A stretch of 12,970 nt of DNA, from positions 1 through 12,970 of the forward strand of contig DYQV01000046.1 in assembly GCA_020719105.1 (NCBI GenBank), written 5' to 3'. Shown piece by piece: positions 1 to 6,444 of this stretch (within the stretch, counting starts at the first letter, position 1; the number at the start of each line of letters is the position of its first letter). Under the pieces are notes generated by a model. The model worked only from the letters and a program-made list of their open reading frames with translations, had not been told where the DNA came from and did no database searches. This stretch comes from Rikenella microfusus (GTDB lineage Bacteria > Bacteroidota > Bacteroidia > Bacteroidales > SZUA-534). The translations under genes and the position numbers were made by a program.

Positions 1-810
1 GGTACACGAAGCATGGTTGGCATCGGTGATGGTGACATGGTAGAGTATCAGCGGATTAAGCCCGGTGGCGGCGGCTAATGTTCCTTTACCATTATCCCAG
101 TTGTAACTGAACGTACCCGAACCGCCGGTGGCTGTTACCTGCGCTTCACCGTCATTATCGCCATAGCATGAAATCTTTGTTTGGCTGATTGAAGTTATCA
201 TTTGTGGTGGTTGAGTGATGGTAAAACTTGTATCGAATTTACATCCATTGGCATCGGTTGCTGTTACTGTATAACTTCCGGCAGCCAGATTTTCAATTTT
301 ACGTGTTGCTGCAGCCGGAGTCCAATTATATGTGTAGCCGGAAGTTCCACTGGTTGGGAAGAGTTGGGCTGTTCCATTAATGTCACCAAAACATTCGTTG
401 TTGGTGGAAGCTCCATCGGAAGCAAACAACCCTTGCCAGGTAATAAGGTATTCATTTCCGGCTGAGGCATTGGCATGGTCAAATTCAATGGTAACACTGG
501 TAATTCCATAATCGGTGGTCAAATCAACTGTTTGTACTACTGAGCCATCATAGATTAAGTTACCTGAGGTATTGATACCTTCGTAGATCTTTAATGGTTG
601 AGCATTGGTTTGATTTATTGTGAGTTTTATTCGCTCACAAGCAGTTGGTGAAATTGTAAATAACCCAGCTCCAGCATCAGCGCCATCCTGGGCACTATTG
701 GCACAATCGGTTACAGTTTGGGTGGCTAGAGTTAAATCATATAACGAATAAGCCTTATTCGTAATTAACAATAGTGCGCTTACCGATAGGATGAGTATAT
801 ATTTTTTCAT
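1..810 (-). CDS. SprB-repeat secreted adhesin-like protein, 5' part (cut by window edge)
   Basis: An open frame of 270 codons runs from an ATG at 810 to base 1 without a stop, so the C-terminus is missing. It starts with a clear signal peptide (MKKYILILSV..., cleavage probably after AYS at residues 20-22). Residues about 30-130 form a beta-rich domain with Cys36 and Cys58 and the sequence LKIYEGINTSGNLIYDG, which recalls CUB-like domains; this call is tentative. Two SprB-type repeats follow, at about 137-201 and 209-270, with the landmarks NECFGDINGTA, GYTYNW, LAAGSYTVTATDANGC and then SCYGDNDGEAQV, GTFSYNW, VTITDAN. In Bacteroidota such repeats occur in large cell-surface or secreted proteins, often exported by the type IX system and sometimes involved in gliding or adhesion. 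A C-terminal sorting domain would lie outside the window. The 219-base gap upstream suggests its own transcription unit. Confidence 0.88.
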   Translation of the reverse strand, partial: MKKYILILSVSALLLITNKAYSLYDLTLATQTVTDCANSAQDGADAGAGLFTISPTACERIKLTINQTNAQPLKIYEGINTSGNLIYDGSVVQTVDLTTDYGITSVTIEFDHANASAGNEYLITWQGLFASDGASTNNECFGDINGTAQLFPTSGTSGYTYNWTPAAATRKIENLAAGSYTVTATDANGCKFDTSFTITQPPQMITSISQTKISCYGDNDGEAQVTATGGSGTFSYNWDNGKGTLAAATGLNPLILYHVTITDANHASCT

Positions 811-826
811 GGCACAAAATTTTTCA

Positions 827-858
827 GAAATTTACACAATTTACAGTTTGATAGCAAT
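827..858 (-). promoter_or_regulatory. Possible Bacteroidota-type promoter for the SprB-repeat gene
   Basis: Reading the minus strand, ATTG (858-855) is followed after 20 bases by TAAATTTC (834-827). The Bacteroidota housekeeping consensus is about TTTG at -33 and TAnnTTTG at -7, so each box has one mismatch. Transcription would start near 820-825 and leave a very short leader before the ATG at 810. In such AT-rich DNA this match could be chance; it is listed because a promoter is expected somewhere in this gap. Confidence 0.22.
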
Positions 859-952
859 TTATATTGTTTATAAAAGTGATTATTTTGGGTTTCGAGGCGA
901 AAATTTGAGCAATCTTTGATGAATTGGGTTTGATTCATCGGTTTATTGGTTG

Positions 953-1002
953 AAAAACGTTTTAGGATTGATAAACTTCATTAAAGCAGAATCATCCTAA
1001 AA
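953..1002 (-). terminator. Possible weak intrinsic terminator at the operon end
   Basis: On the plus strand TTTTAGGAT (960-968) pairs with ATCCTAAAA (994-1002), and GAT (970-972) pairs with ATC (991-993). This gives a 12-bp stem with one bulged base (969) and an 18-base loop. On the minus strand the stem is followed by ACG and five Ts (957-953). It begins about 30 bases past the stop codon of the lipoprotein gene. The stem is AT-rich and therefore weak, so termination is plausible but unproven. Confidence 0.4.
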
Positions 1003-1024
1003 AGGGTTAAAAAATCCTAAAAAA
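994..1024. repeat. Short direct repeat ATCCTAAAAA, two copies
   Basis: ATCCTAAAAA occurs at 994-1003 and again at 1014-1023, just past the end of the lipoprotein gene. Both copies can pair with TTTTAGGAT at 960-968, so two alternative hairpins with different loop lengths are possible. It may be only low-complexity sequence. Confidence 0.5.
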
Positions 1025-1029
1025 TTCTA

Positions 1030-2211
1030 TTACCAACCTTGTTTCATTAAGGTTATCATGCTGTTGCTTCCAATGTTAGCGGTACTCAAGGTTACAATTT
1101 TTGTATCCGGTGCTTGTATGCTTTTTACCCCCAATTCATTTCCCGAGCCACCATAAGTGCTGCTTTTAATGGCGTTTCCTAAATCATCGGTTTCAACCAA
1201 ATAAATATCGTTGGTATTTAATTGAATATCTTGGGTTGTTCCAGAAATTATCAGGTGGTTTTCGCTGGTGAGGTTAACGTTCATTCCCCGGTCGTTTCCT
1301 GAAAAACCCAAGGCTGTTTGCCATACAATCTCCATATTTGTAAATTCAGTATTATACTCAATTTCAGCTACCATAACATCATTAGCTCCATTGCTTCCAA
1401 TGGTATAATATCCACTAATAAATAGGCGGTTATCCGTATTTTTAACAATACTATTTATTTGGCCGACGATATCAATTTTTGACCAGCTTTCATAATCACC
1501 ATCGGGTTTAATCAAGTGCATTCTGGGTTTGCCATTGTCCGAACCGGCAACATAAATAAAATCGTCGTCATTGTTATTGCAAATTCCTGAAATAGAAACA
1601 TTAATGCCTGGTATTTCAGAAGGTTCACGGACATTTTTTCCATCGACATCGGTTTTGTAAAAAAGGGCAGCATTTGCATTGGCTGTTGAATTGATGGCCT
1701 CTGTTGCCACCATAACCAATTCACCTAAAGCTAATTCGGTAATGCATTTTCCTATTTGGTTCAGTGAGTCGGTATAAACTACTTGTTTTAAACGGAGTCC
1801 TTGTTCGTCAACAATCAGCAAACACATATCGGAAAAATAGCGGGTTGCATCAGTAATTACACTTCCAATAATGGCAAAACCGGGTTGCTTTTCAAGTTTA
1901 ATCAAATGGTTGGCCTGTGTTGATGCGCTATCAATGGTGTAATTTTGTTCCCAAATCCGGTTCCCAAATTCATCGGCTTTAGCTAAATAAATGCTATAAA
2001 TACCTTCTTTATCGGGCGAATTTCCAAGTAGGTAATAATTTCCATTGTTATACAATACATCCATAGCTATATTGTTGTATGCTCCACCAAAACTTTTTAT
2101 AAATCTTTCTTTTTGAACCTCGCTGGGTGAATCTTTCTGGCAACTGGTTAGTAGAGCAACCAAAATAATAAGGTCCAGAAACAGATTTGAATGTATTTTA
2201 TTTAATAACAT
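1030..2211 (-). CDS. Beta-propeller-like lipoprotein, probably outer membrane
   Basis: This is a 393-residue protein starting at the ATG at 2211. A longer in-frame start at 2340 was rejected because it would overlap the upstream gene by 143 bases and bury the signal sequence. From 2211 the N-terminus is a classic lipoprotein signal: MLLNKIHSN, a hydrophobic run, then the lipobox LTSC with lipidated Cys24. The sequence after the cysteine is QKDSPSE. Its first three residues match the QK(D/E) lipoprotein export signal described for Capnocytophaga, so exposure on the cell surface is possible. The mature part is a series of roughly 45-60-residue units of the type NGNYYLLGNS...IYLAKADEFGNRIW, LFISGYY...VMVAEIEYN and LIISGTT...IYLVETDDLGN, often introduced by a GG/GS-N motif (FGGAYNN, GFSGNDRG, YGGSGNELG). 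This pattern fits a beta-propeller. The ATG overlaps the end of the barrel gene by 14 bases, which suggests translational coupling and a shared complex. The ligand is unknown. Confidence 0.85.
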   Translation of the reverse strand: MLLNKIHSNLFLDLIILVALLTSCQKDSPSEVQKERFIKSFGGAYNNIAMDVLYNNGNYYLLGNSPDKEGIYSIYLAKADEFGNRIWEQNYTIDSASTQANHLIKLEKQPGFAIIGSVITDATRYFSDMCLLIVDEQGLRLKQVVYTDSLNQIGKCITELALGELVMVATEAINSTANANAALFYKTDVDGKNVREPSEIPGINVSISGICNNNDDDFIYVAGSDNGKPRMHLIKPDGDYESWSKIDIVGQINSIVKNTDNRLFISGYYTIGSNGANDVMVAEIEYNTEFTNMEIVWQTALGFSGNDRGMNVNLTSENHLIISGTTQDIQLNTNDIYLVETDDLGNAIKSSTYGGSGNELGVKSIQAPDTKIVTLSTANIGSNSMITLMKQGW

Positions 2212-3271
2212 CGAAGTTGGTTTTATTGCCGGGTTTTTTATTATGTAAGTAAAATTCACGGTTGTAGCTGATGGTAAAACTAAAATTTGTATTTGAAAAA
2301 TCATCATCCAGGTGACTGTATTCGCTGGTGATGTTTTCAAAATTTAAATCACGTTGAGCCGGGTCAATTAAGTTATTCAACCCGTATTTATACCTTAAAC
2401 ACAGTTGCAAATTACTTCGATTCAATTTTATAATAGTTCCCAAACCCAGCGATGATTGAATTAAATAAGGAGATCTTATTTCATTGGTTGTTATGCTGGC
2501 TCCTTCAACATCGGCATGTTCTTTATCGGTGTAAGTTATCTGTCCATTCAGTTTACTAGTTATCAGCATGCCGTATATCATTCCCAATTCACCGTAGAAT
2601 GAAAAGGCCTTATATTTGTAAAACGAATAAGAGCCAAATAGCGGGAAATCAATAAAAGTCATACTTTCGCTCATAGTGGTAATAGTATTTGAACTCGAAT
2701 TTTCAACTACTTTGAATGATATGGAAGTAAAAACGGGTTCAAAGGAGATATCAACTGCTCTGTTCATGTGATAATTCATTTTAAAACCAGCGGAAAAACC
2801 AATTCCATCGCTTGAGTAGTTGGGTGAGGCATCGCTAAAAGTATATAATGTATAGGTTTCAATTAACCGGGGCTTTGAACTGTTGAGTCCCAGCGCTATT
2901 CCAAAAGACATGAAAGGTTCGGTATTGAATGAATTGTATAATCTCACAAACTCAACAGGATCAATGGCGGTATTTATTTTAAATTCAGGATCCTCCTTCA
3001 GAATCTCCAGGAGTGTTTTTTCTGCTTTATTCTGGTTGTCCTCAAAAAGATTTACCAAGGTTAGCAAGCGCAAAGCAGCAATTTTATTTTCTTTGTTAAA
3101 GCCCGTTTCAATGCAATTGGAAAGCAAATCAGGAATTTTTTCAATTTTTCCTTGCTCATAGAGTTTTTCGGCTTCATTTAATTTTACGATGCAATCATCT
3201 TGGGCCATTCCCCATTGATTTATTCCAATGAGTATTAGGAATAATATCGATTGAATTTTGAATGTAAACAT
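2198..3271 (-). CDS. Outer-membrane beta-barrel protein with N-terminal TPR-like periplasmic domain
   Basis: A 357-residue protein with a signal peptide ending near GMAQ (residues 21-24). Residues about 25-115 are helical and TPR-like (LNEAEKLYEQGKIEKIPDLL, then KAEKTLLEILKEDPEFKI) and would lie in the periplasm. From about residue 119 to 342 the protein alternates polar and hydrophobic residues in strands such as FMSFGIALGLN, DGIGFSAGFKMNYHM, KAFSFYGELGMIYGM, LQLCLRYKYGL and NFSFTISYNREFYL. This is typical of the outer-membrane beta-barrel (porin-like) families of Bacteroidota. A hydrophilic tail of about 15 residues follows the last strand, which is unusual because barrels mostly end at an aromatic residue. 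It starts 7 bases after the stop of the STAND gene and overlaps the lipoprotein gene by 14 bases. It probably anchors a complex in the outer membrane, with the TPR domain contacting periplasmic partners; the partner is inferred. Confidence 0.85.
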   Translation of the reverse strand: MFTFKIQSILFLILIGINQWGMAQDDCIVKLNEAEKLYEQGKIEKIPDLLSNCIETGFNKENKIAALRLLTLVNLFEDNQNKAEKTLLEILKEDPEFKINTAIDPVEFVRLYNSFNTEPFMSFGIALGLNSSKPRLIETYTLYTFSDASPNYSSDGIGFSAGFKMNYHMNRAVDISFEPVFTSISFKVVENSSSNTITTMSESMTFIDFPLFGSYSFYKYKAFSFYGELGMIYGMLITSKLNGQITYTDKEHADVEGASITTNEIRSPYLIQSSLGLGTIIKLNRSNLQLCLRYKYGLNNLIDPAQRDLNFENITSEYSHLDDDFSNTNFSFTISYNREFYLHNKKPGNKTNFDVIK

Positions 3272-3278
3272 AGGTCAA

Positions 3279-6200
3279 TTAGGGTAACTCGGGTATAGTT
3301 TTAATATATTCAATATCTTTTGCTAAATATTGCTGCCATTCTTCGATTGTGAAATTTCGGTTTATTTTCGGTTTAATATTTTTAGACAGTTCATCCAGCG
3401 ATAAATTCCATTTCCTGATTTTGCCATCGGCATACGCTGCAAGAAGTATGTTTTCTTTTTGAATGAATTTCACCTGCATAACCCAGGCATCATTATCTTT
3501 TAATTGGTGGGGAGCTAAATTATAATCATCAGTTTTCCAAACCAACACTGAACCATCATTGCTTGCACTGGCTAAATAGTTGTCTCCCATTGAAAAATCA
3601 ATACTGTTGATACGTGCGGTTTGTCCGGTAAGTCGGCTTACGAATTTTTTATCATTCAATTCAAAAACTAATACATTCCCATTCAAATCACCCAATGCTA
3701 CCGTTAATTGATTTGAAGAAAGAGCAAAGCTATTTATTGCCGCACCGCTGCTATTCATTGGGGGTTTTAGTTTGCTAAGTGAGCCTGTTTTACCATCTAT
3801 GGAATATTCCAATTGGTAAGTTTCAAATAATAAAGGCTTTATAGATTCAATGATTAGCAGTTTTCCTTCTTTATTTAGTGCAATAAATCCGTTTTTATAA
3901 GGAATTAGCTCTTTAATAAAAAGGTTAGGCTCAATTAATTCAGCGGCTTTAGTGGTTAAGTCAATGAGTATGGTATTGCCTAAATTATCGCTTGCCACGA
4001 TAGTATTGTTTCCTGAAAAAATTGCACTATTTACTGCCGAACTAAATTGGTAAATAGTTATGGGTTGAGCCAATGAATCGGAAAGATTGAAAAGTAGTAA
4101 TTCGCCAGTATTAAGGCCACAAAGCATGGCACTTTTATCAGGACTTAACGACAACGTACGGTTGGTGTTGTTGGTATTATAGTATTGCTCAATGGTTCGA
4201 TTGTTAAGTAAGTACCATTGAATAATGGCACCATCACTGCCGGTAGAAAAAAATCGTTGCTCACCATAAAGAGTGCTCATTGCTTTAACTTGATCGGTAT
4301 GCTGCAAAAAATCGGTGCTTTGGTTACCATACAGATATTTTTGAGCATAATATAATCCATTATAAACATCAGGGTTAAAACTGTTTCCCAGATATTGTTT
4401 GTTTAACAGATACGATTGGTAGGCTACCAAAGCTCTGAGTGTGGTGTCAATATCAATTTGCAAGGATTTTACAGCCATTGATTGCGAAATACTAAGCATG
4501 CGTAATTGCTGAGCTTGTTTACTAGCTTCTTCTGCCCGCAGCTGTTGTTTCATTGCTTCTTCAGCTTTTTCTACAGCAATTGATCGTTGTTCCGTAGCTT
4601 CCTGTGACTTTTGTGTTGCAATTTTTTCTTGTCTTTTTGCTTCCAAAGCACTGGCCTGGGCGTTGCGTTTTTCTTTATCGGCCAGTTCTTTCTGAGTTAA
4701 TGCTTCCTGTTCTTTTTGCTGGGCCAGTTGTTTTTGTTCTTCTGCTATTTTGCTTTGTTCTTCAGCCTTCGATCTTTCTGAAGTGGCAATTTCCGTCTGT
4801 TGTTCTGCTTTAATTTTTTGATCTTCGGCCTCTTGTTTCGCTAAAAAGGAATCAATCATAAAGAATAATGAAATAATGGAAGCTGAACCCAAAACAATAG
4901 CAAAAATCCGGGTACGGACTAAGGCTCTTTTTTGTTGTTTAATTTTGTTCTCTTCCTCAAGCTGGTATTCACTCTGACTGGTTTCCAAAAAAACCATGGT
5001 GCGCTCAAAAGCCGGATTGTGCCTTTTAGCCCAAGTTAAGGATGGTTTCTGTTTTTCCTTCCAGTTTAAAGCGAGCAATAAATCAGGCGGACGCCATAAT
5101 CCGGTTTCACCTTGTTGATACTTTTCAGCCGAACTCGACAACCTTTTGTACATTTGCACAGCATCATATTCTTCGCTCACCCACAAAATCATCTTATCCC
5201 AAATACGCATTAAGCTTTCATGTGATATATCAATCACCGTTTCAGGATTTAATAGGGCAGGTGGCTGGGGAGCCAGAAAAGAGCGTCCCGTTACTCTGAA
5301 ATGTTCAATTACTTCAATAACTTCATGTGAACCCGTATTAGCAATTTCCGCAATTTCACTTACAACCGTCGGACGGCGCACTCCACGGTTATCGCCTCCT
5401 TTTTCGGTTAAGGTTTTGAAAATGCTCTGGCAAATTTCTTTTTGTTCCTGGTTTAACTCATTATAAGCTTCATTGGCATGCTCTGAAAGGGCTTTTTCTA
5501 ATCGACCGATATTTTCATAGTCTTTTATATCAATGGGGTCGTCAGTGTTCCCTGATTTTATCCAGGAATCCCAAGTTCTCATTAAGGCATGTTGTAAAAT
5601 GGGAAGTTGGTCAGGATTTTCTCCTAAATCGTTTAATAATTGCTGAATCAGGAAATGGGTAATTTTACCACCACCCACTGCAATGGGTCCCTCAATGGCA
5701 TCCCTAAAATCATCGCGGGTCATTTGGGGAATTAAATAATGACTGTCGTTGATAAGCCGGGTCAGTTCCTGAAATTGAGCACATTCTCCAATAAAATCGG
5801 AACGCATGGTAATTACAATGTAAACAGGAACTTCTTTTTGGTTCAGTGATTCCAACAGCAATTTTATATAGGCAATTACCTCATTATAAGCCTCGGTTGA
5901 GTTTTTAATTTTTCGGAATCGGAACAATTCTTCAAATTGATCGACCAATACCAAAATATTTTGTGTTTTTTTTCGCGGAATCGATTTTAAAGTTTCTGTA
6001 AGTCCTATGGAACTAGCTGATAGTGTGGTGTAAAGATATTCTTTTTGTAGTTCATTTTCTTCCCCTTCCTCGTCTAAATGTTGTGCAATGGAATTGGCAA
6101 GGTTTCTTACCGGGCTTTGTCCGGGGCGGGTAGTTATTATTTTCCAATCAACACCGGCTTGTGTAATAAATCCGCCCTGCAATATGGGTATTACCCCGCA

Positions 6201-6416
6201 ATACATTAACGATGATTTACCACTTCCTGATGTTCCCATTAAGGCAACAAAATGGTTTGCGGCGAGGTATTTTAATACCTCCTGACTTTGACCCTCTCGG
6301 CCAAAGAATAAATGGCTTTCATCCGTAGTAAAAGGCCTCAAACCGGGAAAGGGATTAAACAACGTGTTCCCCTGATTTGAATTTGTTGTGGAAGTTTCTA
6401 CGGTAAAAGGTTTCAT
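3279..6416 (-). CDS. nSTAND1 NTPase with transmembrane helix, Ala-heptad coiled coil and WD40 propeller
   Basis: A 1045-residue STAND-class P-loop NTPase, a family of nucleotide-driven signalling switches. The first ATG is the only sensible start because the next Met is residue 60, beside the P-loop. Residues 22-43 (NPFPGLRPF...FFGREGQ) are the typical entry to nSTAND1. Walker A is GTSGSGKSSL (61-70), Walker B is ILVLVDQFEELF (154-165), and a basic sensor-like motif TMRSDF follows (203-208). The helical STAND region runs to about 480. A single hydrophobic helix spans about 503-524 and is preceded by KIKQQKRALVRTR. The positive-inside rule thus places the NTPase in the cytosol and everything after it in the periplasm. 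Next comes a coiled coil with Ala at every seventh position (530-635), then a linker helix (640-672). A divergent WD40 propeller occupies about 700-1005 (TGSDGAIIQW, ASNDGSVLVW, YADGKIRKW). The ending EEWQQYLAKD...Y..T.P is shared with many WD40-STAND proteins. It lies 28 bases after the TIR-like gene. Confidence 0.9.
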   Translation of the reverse strand: MKPFTVETSTTNSNQGNTLFNPFPGLRPFTTDESHLFFGREGQSQEVLKYLAANHFVALMGTSGSGKSSLMYCGVIPILQGGFITQAGVDWKIITTRPGQSPVRNLANSIAQHLDEEGEENELQKEYLYTTLSASSIGLTETLKSIPRKKTQNILVLVDQFEELFRFRKIKNSTEAYNEVIAYIKLLLESLNQKEVPVYIVITMRSDFIGECAQFQELTRLINDSHYLIPQMTRDDFRDAIEGPIAVGGGKITHFLIQQLLNDLGENPDQLPILQHALMRTWDSWIKSGNTDDPIDIKDYENIGRLEKALSEHANEAYNELNQEQKEICQSIFKTLTEKGGDNRGVRRPTVVSEIAEIANTGSHEVIEVIEHFRVTGRSFLAPQPPALLNPETVIDISHESLMRIWDKMILWVSEEYDAVQMYKRLSSSAEKYQQGETGLWRPPDLLLALNWKEKQKPSLTWAKRHNPAFERTMVFLETSQSEYQLEEENKIKQQKRALVRTRIFAIVLGSASIISLFFMIDSFLAKQEAEDQKIKAEQQTEIATSERSKAEEQSKIAEEQKQLAQQKEQEALTQKELADKEKRNAQASALEAKRQEKIATQKSQEATEQRSIAVEKAEEAMKQQLRAEEASKQAQQLRMLSISQSMAVKSLQIDIDTTLRALVAYQSYLLNKQYLGNSFNPDVYNGLYYAQKYLYGNQSTDFLQHTDQVKAMSTLYGEQRFFSTGSDGAIIQWYLLNNRTIEQYYNTNNTNRTLSLSPDKSAMLCGLNTGELLLFNLSDSLAQPITIYQFSSAVNSAIFSGNNTIVASDNLGNTILIDLTTKAAELIEPNLFIKELIPYKNGFIALNKEGKLLIIESIKPLLFETYQLEYSIDGKTGSLSKLKPPMNSSGAAINSFALSSNQLTVALGDLNGNVLVFELNDKKFVSRLTGQTARINSIDFSMGDNYLASASNDGSVLVWKTDDYNLAPHQLKDNDAWVMQVKFIQKENILLAAYADGKIRKWNLSLDELSKNIKPKINRNFTIEEWQQYLAKDIEYIKTIPELP
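4494..4829 (-). repeat. Sixteen tandem heptads with invariant first-position Ala (protein-level repeat)
   Basis: Within the STAND gene, codons 530-641 encode 16 consecutive seven-residue units, every one of which begins with Ala (530, 537, 544 and so on to 635). Examples are AEEQSKI, AEEQKQL, ALTQKEL, AKRQEKI and ATEQRSI. The seventh position is often I or L. The other positions are rich in E, K and Q. This is a long regular coiled coil with an alanine seam. At about 0.15 nm per residue it would be about 16-17 nm long if extended. It sits directly after the transmembrane helix. Confidence 0.85.
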
Positions 6417-6444
6417 CTGTTTACAATTTTATTTCTTAGCGCTT

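Larger units (their letters stand above)
811..1029. other. Intergenic region between the operon end and the SprB-repeat gene
   Basis: This is the only sizeable non-coding stretch in the window (219 bases) and it is very AT-rich. No open frame with coding character and no RNA gene was recognised in it. It contains an imperfect hairpin (960-1002), a direct repeat of ATCCTAAAAA (994-1003 and 1014-1023) and a weak promoter-like pair of boxes (858-827). It lies between the end of the six-gene operon and the start of the adhesin-like gene, both on the minus strand, so it should hold a 3' end and a 5' end. Confidence 0.7.

Noticed and set aside
202..465. 87-codon plus-strand open frame antisense to the adhesin gene
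   Set aside because: Its Cys- and Ser-rich translation is what antisense reading of the repeats gives; no domain or start signal supports it.
264..509. 81-codon minus-strand open frame inside the adhesin gene
   Set aside because: It is in another frame of the SprB-repeat gene, has no recognisable domain, and the long frame has a signal peptide and clear repeats.
2212..2340. In-frame N-terminal extension of the lipoprotein gene to an ATG at 2340
   Set aside because: It would overlap the barrel gene by 143 bases and put 43 residues in front of a perfect lipoprotein signal peptide; the ATG at 2211 is far more likely.
4494..4829. A DNA tandem repeat or slippage-prone microsatellite
   Set aside because: The seven-residue periodicity is at protein level; the codons and the intervening residues vary between units, so no exact 21-base DNA repeat is apparent by eye.
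4604..5466. Several short plus-strand open frames antisense to the STAND gene
   Set aside because: The sense strand carries intact STAND, TM and heptad motifs throughout; the antisense products show no domain features.
6417..6444. Internal promoter or terminator between the TIR-like and STAND genes
   Set aside because: The gap is only 28 bases, with no TAnnTTTG box and only a trivial AGCGCT palindrome.
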